A stretch of DNA of 46,922 nucleotides, from contig VBEO01000063.1 in the NCBI GenBank assembly GCA_005881825.1, forward strand, positions 1-46,922. The letters are read 5' to 3'. Under the pieces are notes generated by a model, which was given only the letters and a program-made list of their open reading frames with translations, made no database searches and was not told the origin of the DNA. Each line of letters starts with the position of its first letter. Within the stretch, counting starts at the first letter, position 1. The position numbers were made by a program, and so were the translations under genes. Origin of the DNA: Chloroflexota bacterium. GTDB taxonomy: Bacteria > Chloroflexota > Dormibacteria > Dormibacterales > Dormibacteraceae. Of this stretch, positions 8,642 to 20,261 are shown one piece after another.

Positions 8642-9925
8642 CCCGGCCACCGGCACCCGCTCCTGCTCCATGCTGTCGCGCTCCCGGATGGTGACCGCGC
8701 GGTCGTTGAGGGTGTCGAAGTCGACGGTGATGCAGAAGGGCGTGCCGATCTCGTCCTGGCGGCGGTAGCGGCGACCGATGTTGCCACCGGTCTGGTCGTA
8801 CTCGGTGCGGTACCAGGGCTTGAGCAGTCCCATTACCTCGCGAGCGGGCGCGATCAATTCCTCCTTCTTGGACAGCGGCATCACGGCCACCTGAACCGGG
8901 GCCACGTCGCGGTGGAAGCGGAGCAGCACGCGCGTCTCGCCGCGCACGTCCTCCTCGTCATAGGCGTCGAGCAGAAGAGTGATCAGGATCCGCTCCACGC
9001 TGACCGCCGGCTCGATCACCCAGGGCAGGTAGCGCTCGTTGGTCTCGGGGTCGAGATAGCTGAGGTCTTCACCCGAGTGCTCCTGATGCACGCGCAGGTC
9101 GAAGTCGGTGCGGTCGGCGACGCCCTCCAGCTCGCCCCAGGCGAACGGGAACTCGTACTCGATGTCGGTCGTCTGCTTCGAGTAGTGCGACAGCGATGCC
9201 TTCGGGTGGTCGAAAAAGCGCAGCCGCTCCGAGTGCACCCCGAGCACCTTCGTGTACCAGTCCATGCGCAGCTGGCGCCAGTACTGAAACCAGTGATCGT
9301 CGGTTCCCGGCTTTACGAAGAACTCGATCTCCATCAGCTCGAACTCGCGCAGCCGGAACACGAAGTTGCCCGGCGTGATCTCGTTGCGGAACGCGCGGCC
9401 CTGCTGTGCGATGCCGAAAGGCACGCGCACGCGCATCGAGTTGAGCACATTCTTGAAGTCGACGAACATGCCCTGTGCGGTCTCCGGGCGCAGGTAGGCG
9501 CGCGACGCCGAGTCCTCGACCGGACCGATGTTGGTCGCGAACATGAGGTTGAACATGCGGGCCTCCGACAGCTCGCCACCGCACTGCGGGCAGCGATCGG
9601 AGGAGAGCTGGTCCGCGCGATAGCGCCGCTTGCACTCGCCCAGGCACTGCACCAGCGGATCGACGAAGTTGTCGACGTGGCCGGATGCCACCCAGACCTC
9701 GGGGTGCATGATCAGCGTCGACTCCAGTCCCACCACGTCGTCGCGCAGCTCGACGTTGTGGCGCCACCAGAGCGCGCGGATGTTGCGCTTGAGCGCGATG
9801 CCGTACGGCCCGTAGTCGTAGAAGCCGCTGAGGCCGCCGTAGATCTCGCTGGACGGGTAGACGAAACCGCGGCGCTTGCACAGCGCCACCACCTTCTCCA
9901 TCAGCTGCTCGCGCGGGACCGTCAA
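8609..9925 (-). CDS. glyS: glycine--tRNA ligase (single-chain, class II)
   Basis: The enzyme charges tRNA-Gly and is the alpha2 eukaryote/Thermus-type GlyRS. Evidence: C-K-R-R-G-F-V-Y-P-S-S-E-I-Y-G-G-L at the N-terminus, a zinc-like C-L-G-E-C and C-P-Q-C-G pair, class II motif 2 (F-G-I-A-Q-Q-G-R-A-F-R-N-E-I-T-P) and motif 3 (P-W-V-I-E-P-A-V-S-V-E-R), and a C-terminal anticodon-binding domain (V-Q-V-A-V-M-P-L). The TTG start at 9925 has CCGGAG six bases upstream and matches the usual N-terminus; an ATG eight codons later is the alternative. The 175-bp leader after recO holds a large inverted repeat. Confidence 0.95.
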   Translation of the reverse strand: MTVPREQLMEKVVALCKRRGFVYPSSEIYGGLSGFYDYGPYGIALKRNIRALWWRHNVELRDDVVGLESTLIMHPEVWVASGHVDNFVDPLVQCLGECKRRYRADQLSSDRCPQCGGELSEARMFNLMFATNIGPVEDSASRAYLRPETAQGMFVDFKNVLNSMRVRVPFGIAQQGRAFRNEITPGNFVFRLREFELMEIEFFVKPGTDDHWFQYWRQLRMDWYTKVLGVHSERLRFFDHPKASLSHYSKQTTDIEYEFPFAWGELEGVADRTDFDLRVHQEHSGEDLSYLDPETNERYLPWVIEPAVSVERILITLLLDAYDEEDVRGETRVLLRFHRDVAPVQVAVMPLSKKEELIAPAREVMGLLKPWYRTEYDQTGGNIGRRYRRQDEIGTPFCITVDFDTLNDRAVTIRERDSMEQERVPVAGLVDRLRERFG

Positions 9926-9935
9926 GCGGGGCTCC

Positions 9936-10114
9936 GGAGTGCGGTTTGACGGCGGCAAGCGCCGATCAGCCGCCCAGGCGCGTCGAGACCAAGGAAGTGC
10001 GGAGCACGGCGAGGAGCGCATCGTGCGATGCGTGACGAGGCGCGCGGACGCGCTGACGCGGGTATCGGCCCGCATGGGCGGCTCAGCGGCATTGTCGTCG
10101 TCAAACCGGACTCC
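9936..10114. repeat. 54-bp imperfect inverted repeat between recO and glyS
   Basis: The left arm is 9936-9990 and the right arm 10061-10114. Aligned, the arms match at about 44 of 55 positions with one gap. The outermost 19 bases differ at only two positions (GGAGTGCGGTTTGACGGCG against GGAGTCCGGTTTGACGACG), and there is a perfect inner block AGCCGCCCA at 9968-9976 and TGGGCGGCT at 10075-10083. The 70-bp centre contains a small palindrome GCATCGTGCGATGC (10018-10031). The right arm covers the last four recO codons; the left arm ends right beside the glyS ribosome-binding site. It could fold as an RNA leader or be a relic of a miniature mobile element. Confidence 0.6.
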
Positions 10115-10847
10115 TCATCCGACGCAGGAAGGCCAGTGATTTCAGCCTGCGGTCGAGGTGGTGCTCGACCTGCGCCTCCAGCACCGCCTCCACTTCGTCG
10201 AGCAGGGCGGCGGCCAGTTTGAGGCGTCGGTAGAGCCCGATGTCGCCGGCGGCGGCGACACGCAGGACTTTCAAGGCGGCCACCGAAACCGACAGCATGC
10301 CCGACACCTGGTCGGCGGCGCAGACCAGCCCGCCGGCGGGCGGCGAAAAGAACGCCGCCTCGGGCGGCAGTGGGCGCTCGCAGACCACGCAGGTAGCCAG
10401 GTTGGGCGCGTAACCGAGGAACTCCAGCGCCTGGGCCAGGAAGTACGCAGAGGCGCGCCGGGGATCTTCGTCCCGAGCCAAGTCGTTGAGCGCCAGCATG
10501 GTCAGCTCGTAAAGCCCATCGATCGGATGCCGGTCCTCGGAGACGCGATCGGCCAGCTCGGCGATCAACGAGGCGTGGGCGGTGCGGTCGGGATCGGCGG
10601 CCAGGCGCGCGCCGGGTAGTCGCACCGCCTGGGTGAGCACGTCGAGCTGCCCGCGACCGCGCGCCAACTGCACATCGACGTGAGCGAACAGCTCCAGCGC
10701 GGCCGCCAGCCGGGAGGCGCTGCGCCGCACACCCTTGGCGATCGCGGGCACCTTGCCGTGCTCGGCGGTCAGCAGCGTGTAGATGCGGTCGGCTTCACCG
10801 TAGTCCAGCTTGCGGAGGATGACCGCGCGCTCGCGGTAGGTCGTCAC
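10101..10847 (-). CDS. recO: DNA repair protein RecO
   Basis: RecO loads RecA onto SSB-coated DNA in the RecFOR pathway. The 248-residue protein has the N-terminal OB fold (A-V-I-L-R-K-L-D-Y-G-E-A-D-R-I-Y-T-L-L-T, then G-K-V-P-A-I-A-K-G-V-R-R), a helical centre, and a zinc site with three visible cysteines: C-V-V-C near residue 154 and a G-G-L-V-C after it. The GTG start overlaps the CNNM gene's stop as GTGA. The last codons lie within the inverted repeat that precedes glyS. Confidence 0.95.
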   Translation of the reverse strand: MTTYRERAVILRKLDYGEADRIYTLLTAEHGKVPAIAKGVRRSASRLAAALELFAHVDVQLARGRGQLDVLTQAVRLPGARLAADPDRTAHASLIAELADRVSEDRHPIDGLYELTMLALNDLARDEDPRRASAYFLAQALEFLGYAPNLATCVVCERPLPPEAAFFSPPAGGLVCAADQVSGMLSVSVAALKVLRVAAAGDIGLYRRLKLAAALLDEVEAVLEAQVEHHLDRRLKSLAFLRRMRSPV

Positions 10848-12196
10848 CCGTGGCCGAGATTGTCGATAAGGGTCTCACCCGTCTGGCCATCGCGGCGCAC
10901 CGGCTTCATGCCCGCGCCGACCAGGGCTTCGTCCGGCCAGGGCTGCTCCGCCTTCAGGCGCACGCGGCCGATGCGCTGTCCGTCGATGTCTTCGACCGTC
11001 CACGTGATCCCATTGGCATCGAAGGTGGCGCCTCGCTCGGGAATGCCGATGGTGGCGTACACGTAGCCGCCGACGGAGTCGTAGTCGTCGGACTGTTCGA
11101 TGCCCAGCGATAGGCGATCGTTGAGCTCTTCCATGGGATAACGGGCGTCGACCACGGCCTCGGTCTCGTTGAGCAGCCTCAGCGGCTCCTCTTCGGCAGT
11201 GTCGTACTCGTCGCGGATCTCGCCCACGATCTCTTCCAGCAGGTCTTCGATCGTGATCAGGCCGGAGGTGCCGCCGTACTCGTCGACCACGATCATCATG
11301 TGGACCTTCTTGGTCTGCATGTCGTGCAGCGCCTCGTCGACCTTGCGCGACTCGGGCACGAACTCGATCTTGCGCATCGCCTTGGCCACGCTGAAATCGC
11401 TGCGGCCGCCGACGTAGTAGAGCAGCAGGTCTTTGATGTGGATGAGCCCTCTGATGTGGTCGATGTCGGCTTCGTAGATGGGCATACGCGTGTGCTTGTG
11501 CTTGCGGTAGAGGTCGGCGATGTCGTTGAGGCTGGCTGTCACCGGCACCGCGGTGATGTCGAGACGGGGGACCATCACCTCGCGCACGGCGGTGTCGCCG
11601 ATCTCGATGATCCCGTGGATCATCTCCCGCTCCTCCTCCTCGATCACGCCCTGCTCCTCGGACACGGCCAGGATCGTGAGCAACTCCTGCTCGCTGAGAT
11701 AGGGCGCGCGGGCCGCGCGGCCGCCGGTGATGGCCACCGCCACGCGGGTGATGAACCAGAGTACGGGGCCGAGCACGCGCGACAGCCACTCCACCGGGCT
11801 GGCTGTCAGCAGGGCGATCCGTTCGGCCTGCCGGATGGCCAGTGACTTGGGCGTCACCTCGGCGAAGATGAGCAGGAAGATCGACAGCAGCAGCGCGGTC
11901 CCCAGGTCTCCCCAGAAGCCCCAGGCCCGCGGCAGGTACTGCACTCCCAGCAGCGTGGTCATGGACGAGGCCACGATCAGGGCGACCGTGTTGATGACCA
12001 AAACGGTGGAGAGGAAGCGGTTGGGATCCGACTGCAGGCGCTGCAGCTTCGTCGCCTGCTTGCTGCCCTCTTCCGCCAGGTGGCGCACGCGCAAGCGGCC
12101 GACCGATGTTAGGGCCGTCTCGGTCCCCGAGGCCAGCGCGGACACCACCACGCAGACGCAGAGGACAACGACCTCGACGGTCGTCAGAGAACTCAT
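10844..12196 (-). CDS. CNNM/HlyC-CorC family membrane protein
   Basis: The 450-residue protein has the DUF21 transmembrane domain (residues 1-190; helices such as V-V-V-L-C-V-C-V-V-V-S-A-L-A-S-G-T-E-T-A-L), a CBS pair (about 205-330; 'V-M-V-P-R-L-D-I-T-A-V', 'M-M-I-V-V-D-E-Y-G-G-T-S-G-L-I-T') and a C-terminal CorC_HlyC domain (345-435). Relatives are linked to Mg/Co efflux or homeostasis. The hemolysin label is historical and unlikely to describe the role here. ATG at 12196 is six bases after prs. In this family the CBS pair binds adenine nucleotides. Confidence 0.92.
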   Translation of the reverse strand: MSSLTTVEVVVLCVCVVVSALASGTETALTSVGRLRVRHLAEEGSKQATKLQRLQSDPNRFLSTVLVINTVALIVASSMTTLLGVQYLPRAWGFWGDLGTALLLSIFLLIFAEVTPKSLAIRQAERIALLTASPVEWLSRVLGPVLWFITRVAVAITGGRAARAPYLSEQELLTILAVSEEQGVIEEEEREMIHGIIEIGDTAVREVMVPRLDITAVPVTASLNDIADLYRKHKHTRMPIYEADIDHIRGLIHIKDLLLYYVGGRSDFSVAKAMRKIEFVPESRKVDEALHDMQTKKVHMMIVVDEYGGTSGLITIEDLLEEIVGEIRDEYDTAEEEPLRLLNETEAVVDARYPMEELNDRLSLGIEQSDDYDSVGGYVYATIGIPERGATFDANGITWTVEDIDGQRIGRVRLKAEQPWPDEALVGAGMKPVRRDGQTGETLIDNLGHG

Positions 12197-12202
12197 TTCA
12201 GA

Positions 12203-13192
12203 CTATTTGAAGAGCTCGCTGACGCTGCGGTTCTCGTGCACGCGGATGATCGCTTCTGCCAGCAGAGGCGCCACCGAGAGGACGGTCAGGGGCGCTCCCA
12301 ACTTCTCCACGGGCACCGGGATCGAGTTGGTGACCACCACCTCGTCGATGGGCGCGCCACGCAGCCGCTCCACGGCGCCCGGCGTGAGCACCGCGTGCGT
12401 GGCCGCGAAGACCACCCGCCGCGCGCCGTGCATCTTGAGCGCGCTGGCCACCTCTACGGCGGTGCCGCCGGTGGAGATGATGTCCTCGACGACCACGCAG
12501 TCCTTGCCGCGCACCTCGCCGGCCATCTCCAGGATCTCCGTGCGCTCGTCCGCGACGCGCCTCTTGTAGACGAAGACCAGCGGCGCCTGCAGCAGCTTGG
12601 CTACCGATTCGGCGCGCTTGGCGCCGCCCGCGTCCGGCGCGACCACCGCCATGTCGCCGCCGGTGGTGGCGCGGATGTGATCGGCCAGGATCTTGTGCGA
12701 GGTGAGCTGGTCGGTGGGGACGTCGAAGAAGCCTTCGATCGCTTCGGCGTGCAGGTCGAGCAGCAGCAGGCGGTCGGCGCCGGCCAGCGTGATGAAGTTC
12801 GCGATCAGCTTGGCTGTGATCGGTTCGCGCGGCCCCGACTTGCGCTCCTTGCGCGCGTAGCCGTAGTAGGGGATGACCGCCGTCACCCGGCCGGCCGACG
12901 CGCGCCGCAGCGCGTCCAGGAGGATGAAGAGCTCCATCAGGTTCTCGTTGATGGGATGGCAGGTGGGCTGCACCACGAACACGTCGTGGCCGCGCATCGA
13001 GTCCTGGATCTTGACGTCGATCTCGCCGTCCGGGAACCGGCGCACGCGCGGATCGGTGAGCGGCACCGACAGCTCCCGCGAGATCAGCTCCGCCAGCTCG
13101 CGGTTGGCGCTCCCACAGATCAGCTTGAGCGCACCCCAGGGTGAGGTGTCCTCGCTGGCGTACTCCACCGCGGTCTGCAAGCGCCCGATCAC
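12203..13192 (-). CDS. prs: ribose-phosphate pyrophosphokinase
   Basis: The enzyme makes PRPP from ribose-5-phosphate and ATP for nucleotide, His and Trp synthesis. Conserved blocks: L-K-L-I-C-G-S-A-N-R-E-L-A, 'F-P-D-G-E-I', the ATP loop 'Y-Y-G-Y-A-R-K-E-R-K', 'L-L-L-L-D-L-H-A-E-A-I-E-G-F-F', and the PRPP loop 'V-V-V-E-D-I-I-S-T-G-G-T'. Length is 329 residues, with about 20 extra at the N-terminus. The GTG start at 13192 overlaps the glmU stop (GTGA), which supports keeping this extension. Confidence 0.97.
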   Translation of the reverse strand: MIGRLQTAVEYASEDTSPWGALKLICGSANRELAELISRELSVPLTDPRVRRFPDGEIDVKIQDSMRGHDVFVVQPTCHPINENLMELFILLDALRRASAGRVTAVIPYYGYARKERKSGPREPITAKLIANFITLAGADRLLLLDLHAEAIEGFFDVPTDQLTSHKILADHIRATTGGDMAVVAPDAGGAKRAESVAKLLQAPLVFVYKRRVADERTEILEMAGEVRGKDCVVVEDIISTGGTAVEVASALKMHGARRVVFAATHAVLTPGAVERLRGAPIDEVVVTNSIPVPVEKLGAPLTVLSVAPLLAEAIIRVHENRSVSELFK

Positions 13193-14544
13193 GAAACCGG
13201 AGCCTTCTTGCGGATCAGCCGCGCGGGCACGCCCACCACCACCGCGTCCTCGGGCACGTCCTTGTTCACGACCGAACCGGCGCCGGTCTTGGCGCGCCGG
13301 CCCATCTTCCGTGGCGCGATGAAGATGGTGTCCACGCCCACGTCGCCGTCGTCGCCGATCTCGGTCGGGTACTTGGCATCCTTCTCGCGATCGTAGTTGG
13401 CGGTGATGGTCCCCGCACCCACGTTCACGCGTTCACCGACGGTGGCATCGCCGAGATACGACACGTGTGGCACGGCCGTGCCGGCCCCGATGCGCGAGCG
13501 CACGATCTCGGCAAAGCTGCCCACGTGCACGCTCCGGCCGATCTCGGTGCCCGGACGCAGCTTGGAGTAGGGACCGCAGTCGGAACCGGCGGCCATGCGC
13601 ACGCCGTCCAGCCAGGCGTGCTCAACCCGGCAGCCGTCGCCGATCTGCGAGCTGCGAATGTCGGCGTAAGGCCCGATGCGGCAGTCGCGTCCGATCACGG
13701 TCGCGCCGCGCAGTATCACGCCGGGCTCCAGCACCGTGTCCTCGCCGACGCGCACGGTGGCGTCGACGTAGGTGCTGTCGGGGTCGGCGATGGTCACGCC
13801 CGCGCGCATCAGCTGCTCCAGGACTCGCCGCCGCATCACACGCTCGGCCGTCGCGAGCTGCACGCGGTCGTTGATGCCCAGGCCCTCTTCGGCATCCTCC
13901 AGGCGCACCACCTCCACCGGCTTCAATGCCTGCACCAGATCGGTCAGGTAGAGCTCGCCCTGGGCGTTGGCGGGCTGCAGGCCGGAGAGGGCTTGAAGCA
14001 GGGCGCTGCCGCCACGGAAGGCGTAGAGGCCGACGTTGATCTCCCCCACCTCGCGTTCGGCGGGCGAGGCGTCGCGGTACTCGACGATCCGGTCCAGCTT
14101 GCCCTGGGCATCCCGAATCACCCGGCCGTCGGTGCGCGAGGGATCTTCGACCGAGGCCAGGGTGGCCGGTGTTCCCGCGCGGCGATGCGCGGCGGCCAGC
14201 AGCTGGATGGTCTCGGGCCGGATCAGCGGCCCGTCTCCGTTGAGGACCAGCACATCCCCTTCCCCGAGCAGGTCCGGGGGCGCCTGGGCCAGCGCGTGGC
14301 CGCTTCCCTTCTGCTCGTCCTGGTAGGCGACCTCGGAACGGCCGCCGATGTGCGAAACCAGCTCGAGCTGGCGGCTGTTGACCACGGCGACGATGCGCCG
14401 GATGCCGGCCTGAGTGCAGGCGTCGAGAACGTGGTCGATGATTGGCTTGCCGCCCACCGGGTGGAGGACTTTCGGGGTCCGGGACCGCATACGGGTGCCG
14501 AGACCAGCGGCTAGGATGACGGCCGAGAGTGGTTGATCTCTCAA
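13189..14544 (-). CDS. glmU: bifunctional UDP-GlcNAc pyrophosphorylase / GlcN-1-P acetyltransferase
   Basis: GlmU makes UDP-GlcNAc for peptidoglycan. The N-terminal nucleotidyltransferase domain shows L-A-A-G-L-G-T-R-M-R-S-R-T-P-K-V-L-H and 'V-L-N-G-D-G-P-L-I'. The C-terminal half is a left-handed beta helix of hexapeptide repeats with the acetyltransferase signature (L-R-P-G-T, 'V-H-V-G-S-F-A-E', 'S-Y-L-G-D-A-T-V-G', 'N-Y-D-R-E-K'). It is 451 residues with a TTG start at 14544. A TATAAT box on the minus strand (14576-14571) lies 26 bases upstream and is the probable promoter for glmU-prs-CNNM-recO. Confidence 0.96.
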   Translation of the reverse strand: MRDQPLSAVILAAGLGTRMRSRTPKVLHPVGGKPIIDHVLDACTQAGIRRIVAVVNSRQLELVSHIGGRSEVAYQDEQKGSGHALAQAPPDLLGEGDVLVLNGDGPLIRPETIQLLAAAHRRAGTPATLASVEDPSRTDGRVIRDAQGKLDRIVEYRDASPAEREVGEINVGLYAFRGGSALLQALSGLQPANAQGELYLTDLVQALKPVEVVRLEDAEEGLGINDRVQLATAERVMRRRVLEQLMRAGVTIADPDSTYVDATVRVGEDTVLEPGVILRGATVIGRDCRIGPYADIRSSQIGDGCRVEHAWLDGVRMAAGSDCGPYSKLRPGTEIGRSVHVGSFAEIVRSRIGAGTAVPHVSYLGDATVGERVNVGAGTITANYDREKDAKYPTEIGDDGDVGVDTIFIAPRKMGRRAKTGAGSVVNKDVPEDAVVVGVPARLIRKKAPVS

Positions 14545-14561
14545 AAGAGGGTCCCCGAGGG

Positions 14562-15193
14562 GTGAGCCGAATTATAAGGGCCGCCTCTTGGGCCTCCCTG
14601 ACCGCGGCCGCGGTACTGCTGGCCGCCTGCTCGGGTGGCTCGGCGAACGGGCGCACCCCCGCCACTGCGAGCGCTCCGGCTACGGCGCGGCCCTCGCCCA
14701 GCGCCTCGTTCGAAGCGGGCCCGGTCTGGGTGCTGACCCCGGTCGGACTGAACATGCGAGCCTCTCCGGACACGTCTGCGCAGCGCTTGGCCACGCTCCA
14801 GCAGGGCGTCGCTCGGTCGCCCTCCACTTCGACCCCAACCAGGGCTGGTCCACCCTGTTCCCGACCGAATGGACGCTCAGCAACAGTGGAGCCCAGACCA
14901 CCTTTACGGGCAGCGGCCAGCTGATGTCGGTGGTCCTCGGCAATGACACCTCCAACCTGCCCAACACTCCGCTTTCGGCGGGCAAGGAGGTGCGCCAGGA
15001 GTCGCCCGTCGAGATCTACGGCAAGACGACCTACATCACCGTCTATCAGCTCAGCGCCGGGGGTTTTGAGTACGACAGCTCGGCCAAGTTTTCGGCGACC
15101 AAGTCGCTGCTCTTCTCCTTTCGCGACACCGCGGCCCGCTCCGGCGACACCGGACTGTTCAAGCAGCTACTGGCCAGCGTGATCGTGACGTAG
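14562..15193 (+). pseudogene. SH3b-like lipoprotein gene with an internal frame break
   Basis: The first frame (GTG 14562) encodes a lipoprotein signal ending in V-L-L-A-A-C, a Ser/Thr/Pro linker and the start of a bacterial SH3 domain (G-L-N-M-R-A-S-P-D-T-S-A-Q-R-L-A-T-L-Q-Q-G-V, to 14810). The sensible sequence then moves to another frame from about 14816 (V-A-L-H-F-D-P-N-Q-G-W-S-T-L-F-P-T-E-W) and runs to TAG at 15193. The rest of the SH3b domain seems to be missing. GTCGC occurs at 14808-14812 and again at 14816-14820, so slippage or a small deletion is possible. An assembly error is the alternative. lon starts ten bases after the stop. Confidence 0.65.
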
Positions 15194-15203
15194 GCTGGCG
15201 CCG

Positions 15204-17594
<2,391 letters not shown>

Positions 17595-18150
17595 CAGCGT
17601 GCCGGCGGCCGCGACGGCTGCCGCGACCGCGAGGAACACGCCCAGAACCCAGTACAGCTGGACCGGTGGCGTGTCTGCGGGCGCGGCGGCGACCGGGCGG
17701 TGCGCCGTGAGTCCATACGCCCGGCCGTCGATGGCCGCCGGCTGATTGCCGCTGCACTCGGTCGTGAAGAGGTGGCCGTGGCTGCGGTCGGCGAAGACGG
17801 TCCAGGTCTCACCGGTACGAAAGCGGCGCTCGCTGCCTAGCAGGCGAACGGTCATCTGCGGGCCGACCGCACCCTTGTAGGCGGTTGCCACCCGGAAGCG
17901 GGCGGCCGGCGTGCCAGGTCCCGGAGCCTGGGTGGGGACGGTCGGCACCGGCACCTGCTTGGGCCAGAAGCGGAGGACCGGCTTCAGGATCGGCGGCGGA
18001 GCCTGGTTGACGTCACGGTCCTGGACCAGCGCCGTGACCTTGCCCGTAAAGACGACATCGGCCTGGGCCGCCAGCTCGTGCGGGGTCTGGGAGTCGCAGA
18101 CCAGGGCCCCGGGGCCGGGATGGGCGGCGGCAAGCAGGGCCGCGAGCGCG

Positions 18151-18894
18151 CTAGCGGCGGCCGGCCAGCTCACGGTCGCGCACCCGGCGGTGGGCTTCCA
18201 GCTCGAGCGCGTCGTCCAGGACGGGCAGTGACCGCACGCCGCGCCGCTGGAGAGCCGCGGTTGTGATGTGGTCCGCAAGGTGCGGGTTCTTGGGCAGCAG
18301 CGAGCCGTGCAGGTAGGTGCCGAAGATGTTGCCCGCGGCCACGCCTTCGGTGCCATCCTCCCCGTTGTTGCCGGAGCCGGCCATGACGCGGCCCAGCGGC
18401 GTCAGTTGAGGGCCGAGAAACGTGCGTCCGCTGTGGTTCTCGAAGCCGATCAGGGTGCTCGGCTCCAGGCCCAGCCCGCTGACGTCCACGACCACGTTGC
18501 CGATGCAGCGCCGGGCGCCGGCCTCGGTGTGCAGGTCGAGCAGCCCGAGGCCGGGGAACCTCTCGCCTTGGGCCGTCTGGTAGTAGTGCCCGAGCAGCTG
18601 GTATCCGCCGCAGACCGCCAGCAGGGCGGCGCCGCCCGCCAGCGCGCGCGTCAAGGGCTCCGCCTTGAGCTCCAGGAGGTCGTCGTAGACCAGCGCCTGC
18701 TCCCGGTCCTGGCCGCCGCCGAAGAAGAAGACGTCCACGTCCTCTAGTCCGTGGTGGACGCCCTTGCCCAACTCCATGACGTTCGCGCTGAAGCCACGCC
18801 AGCGGGCTCGCTCGACCAGGGTGAGGATGTTGCCGCGATCGCCGTAGATGTTCATGAGGTCGGGGTACAGCCAGCCGACCGTGAACGTCGTCAC
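18151..18894 (-). CDS. gatD: lipid II isoglutaminyl synthase, glutaminase subunit GatD
   Basis: GatD supplies ammonia to MurT, which amidates the alpha-carboxyl of D-Glu in lipid II. The 247-residue class I glutamine amidotransferase domain shows Y-P-D-L-M-N-I-Y-G-D-R-G-N, 'F-F-F-G-G-G-Q-D-R-E-Q', nucleophile Cys in L-L-A-V-C-G-G-Y-Q-L-L-G, and catalytic His in G-T-Y-L-H-G-S-L-L-P-K-N-P, the GatD/CobB-like type. The GTG start overlaps the murT stop in GTGA, as expected for two subunits of one complex. Confidence 0.94.
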   Translation of the reverse strand: MTTFTVGWLYPDLMNIYGDRGNILTLVERARWRGFSANVMELGKGVHHGLEDVDVFFFGGGQDREQALVYDDLLELKAEPLTRALAGGAALLAVCGGYQLLGHYYQTAQGERFPGLGLLDLHTEAGARRCIGNVVVDVSGLGLEPSTLIGFENHSGRTFLGPQLTPLGRVMAGSGNNGEDGTEGVAAGNIFGTYLHGSLLPKNPHLADHITTAALQRRGVRSLPVLDDALELEAHRRVRDRELAGRR

Positions 18895-20261
18895 GTCGAC
18901 CAGTATGGCCGCAGCCAGCCACGCCGAACCAGCAGCGCACGCAGGTCCAGCATCGCCGTGTAGGTGCAGAGCAGGAAGGCGTGCTCGCCCTCGGGCGTGA
19001 GCTCGAGCAGCCGGTCGAGGGCGCGCCCGAGGTCGGCCTGTGGGGCTTCGGCTTTGACGCCGGCGTACTTGAGGCGCACGGCGAGATCGTGAGCGCGGTC
19101 GCCCGACGGCACCACGATTTGTACAGACGGTTTGAGCAATTCGAAGTCGACGTCCCAGATCCAGGACACGTCAGTGCCGTCGGCGATGCGGTCGTTGAGA
19201 GCGATCAGATACCGCTTGCCGCGAGCTAACTCGATGGAGTCGCGCAGCACCGAGTTGAACCCGGTGGGATTCTTGGCGAGCAGGATGGTGAACCGCCGAC
19301 CGGTGGCCTCGAACCGCTCCTGGCGCCCGAAGGCCGCGGCGACGGTTTTCAAGCGCTCGGCGATGTAAGCGGGCTCCAGGCCGAGCGCTCTGCCGACCGC
19401 GTAGGCCGCGGTCACGTTGTAGGCGTTGTACGTGCCGCCGAGCCGCGCCTCGACGATCTGTCCGTCGAGGTTCAGGCCCAGCCAATCGAGCCCCTCCAGG
19501 CGCAGGTGGCGGCCGGCGATGTCGAGCGCCGGCCGCGCGAAATCGCCATTCGGGCAGCGGTACTCGCCATCGTGCCCGACATAAACCGCGTCAAAGACCA
19601 GCGTGGCGCCGCAGCGGGGGCAGGTACGGGCGTCGGCGGCGTGTGGCAGCGACTGCGCGCCCGCGCCGCGGTCGTCGAGGCCGAACCAGAGCGGCTTCCG
19701 CCGGAGATGACTGCCCAGCTCACCGATGCGCGGATCGTCGGCGTTGAGCACGGCGACGGACTGCTCCGGCAGCTGCTCGAGCGCGCGCTGGATGGTCCGC
19801 GCCATCAGCTCCAGCTCGCCGTAGCGGTCGAGCTGGTCCCGAAACAGGTTGAGGACCAGCACCGCGCGCGGCTGAATCTCGTCCACCGCCGCGGGCAGCG
19901 TGGCCTCGTCGATCTCGAAGACCCCCCAGTCGGCGCGCAGGCGCCCATCCACCCCGGCGACGGCGATCGCCGCGGCGGTGGCTCCATAGATGAGGTTGGC
20001 GCCGGCGCGATTGGCGACCACCCGGGCCGGGATGCCCTCCAGCACGGCGTGCACGAGACGCGAGGTGGTGGTCTTGCCGTTGGTCCCGGTCACGATGACG
20101 GCGCCGCCTTTGAGATCACGGGCCAGCCGGCGCAGCACCTGGGGATCGACGTAGCGGGCCACGTCGCCGGGGAAGGTGGTGCCGCCGCCGCGGCCCGTCA
20201 GGCGGCTCAGCGAGCCGGTGGCTTTCCCGGCCACCACCGCCAGCGCAGTGCGCACCGGCAT
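18891..20261 (-). CDS. murT: lipid II isoglutaminyl synthase, Mur-ligase subunit MurT
   Basis: MurT is the ATP-using subunit of the MurT-GatD complex. The 456-residue protein has the Mur ligase P-loop (V-T-G-T-N-G-K-T-T-T-S-R-L), a Cys4 zinc ribbon inserted in the central domain (C-P-R-C-G and Y-R-C-P-N-G-D), which is the MurT hallmark, and the C-terminal DUF1727 domain (L-L-A-K-N-P-T-G-F-N). The ATG at 20261 forms a TGATG junction with ispE; an open frame extends 39 bases upstream but lies within ispE. Confidence 0.95.
   Translation of the reverse strand: MPVRTALAVVAGKATGSLSRLTGRGGGTTFPGDVARYVDPQVLRRLARDLKGGAVIVTGTNGKTTTSRLVHAVLEGIPARVVANRAGANLIYGATAAAIAVAGVDGRLRADWGVFEIDEATLPAAVDEIQPRAVLVLNLFRDQLDRYGELELMARTIQRALEQLPEQSVAVLNADDPRIGELGSHLRRKPLWFGLDDRGAGAQSLPHAADARTCPRCGATLVFDAVYVGHDGEYRCPNGDFARPALDIAGRHLRLEGLDWLGLNLDGQIVEARLGGTYNAYNVTAAYAVGRALGLEPAYIAERLKTVAAAFGRQERFEATGRRFTILLAKNPTGFNSVLRDSIELARGKRYLIALNDRIADGTDVSWIWDVDFELLKPSVQIVVPSGDRAHDLAVRLKYAGVKAEAPQADLGRALDRLLELTPEGEHAFLLCTYTAMLDLRALLVRRGWLRPYWST

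Noticed and set aside
9926..10100. T-box or other tRNA-sensing leader before glyS
   Set aside because: No T-box core sequence (AGGGTGGNACCGCG-like) and no convincing terminator with a T-run are visible on the minus strand.
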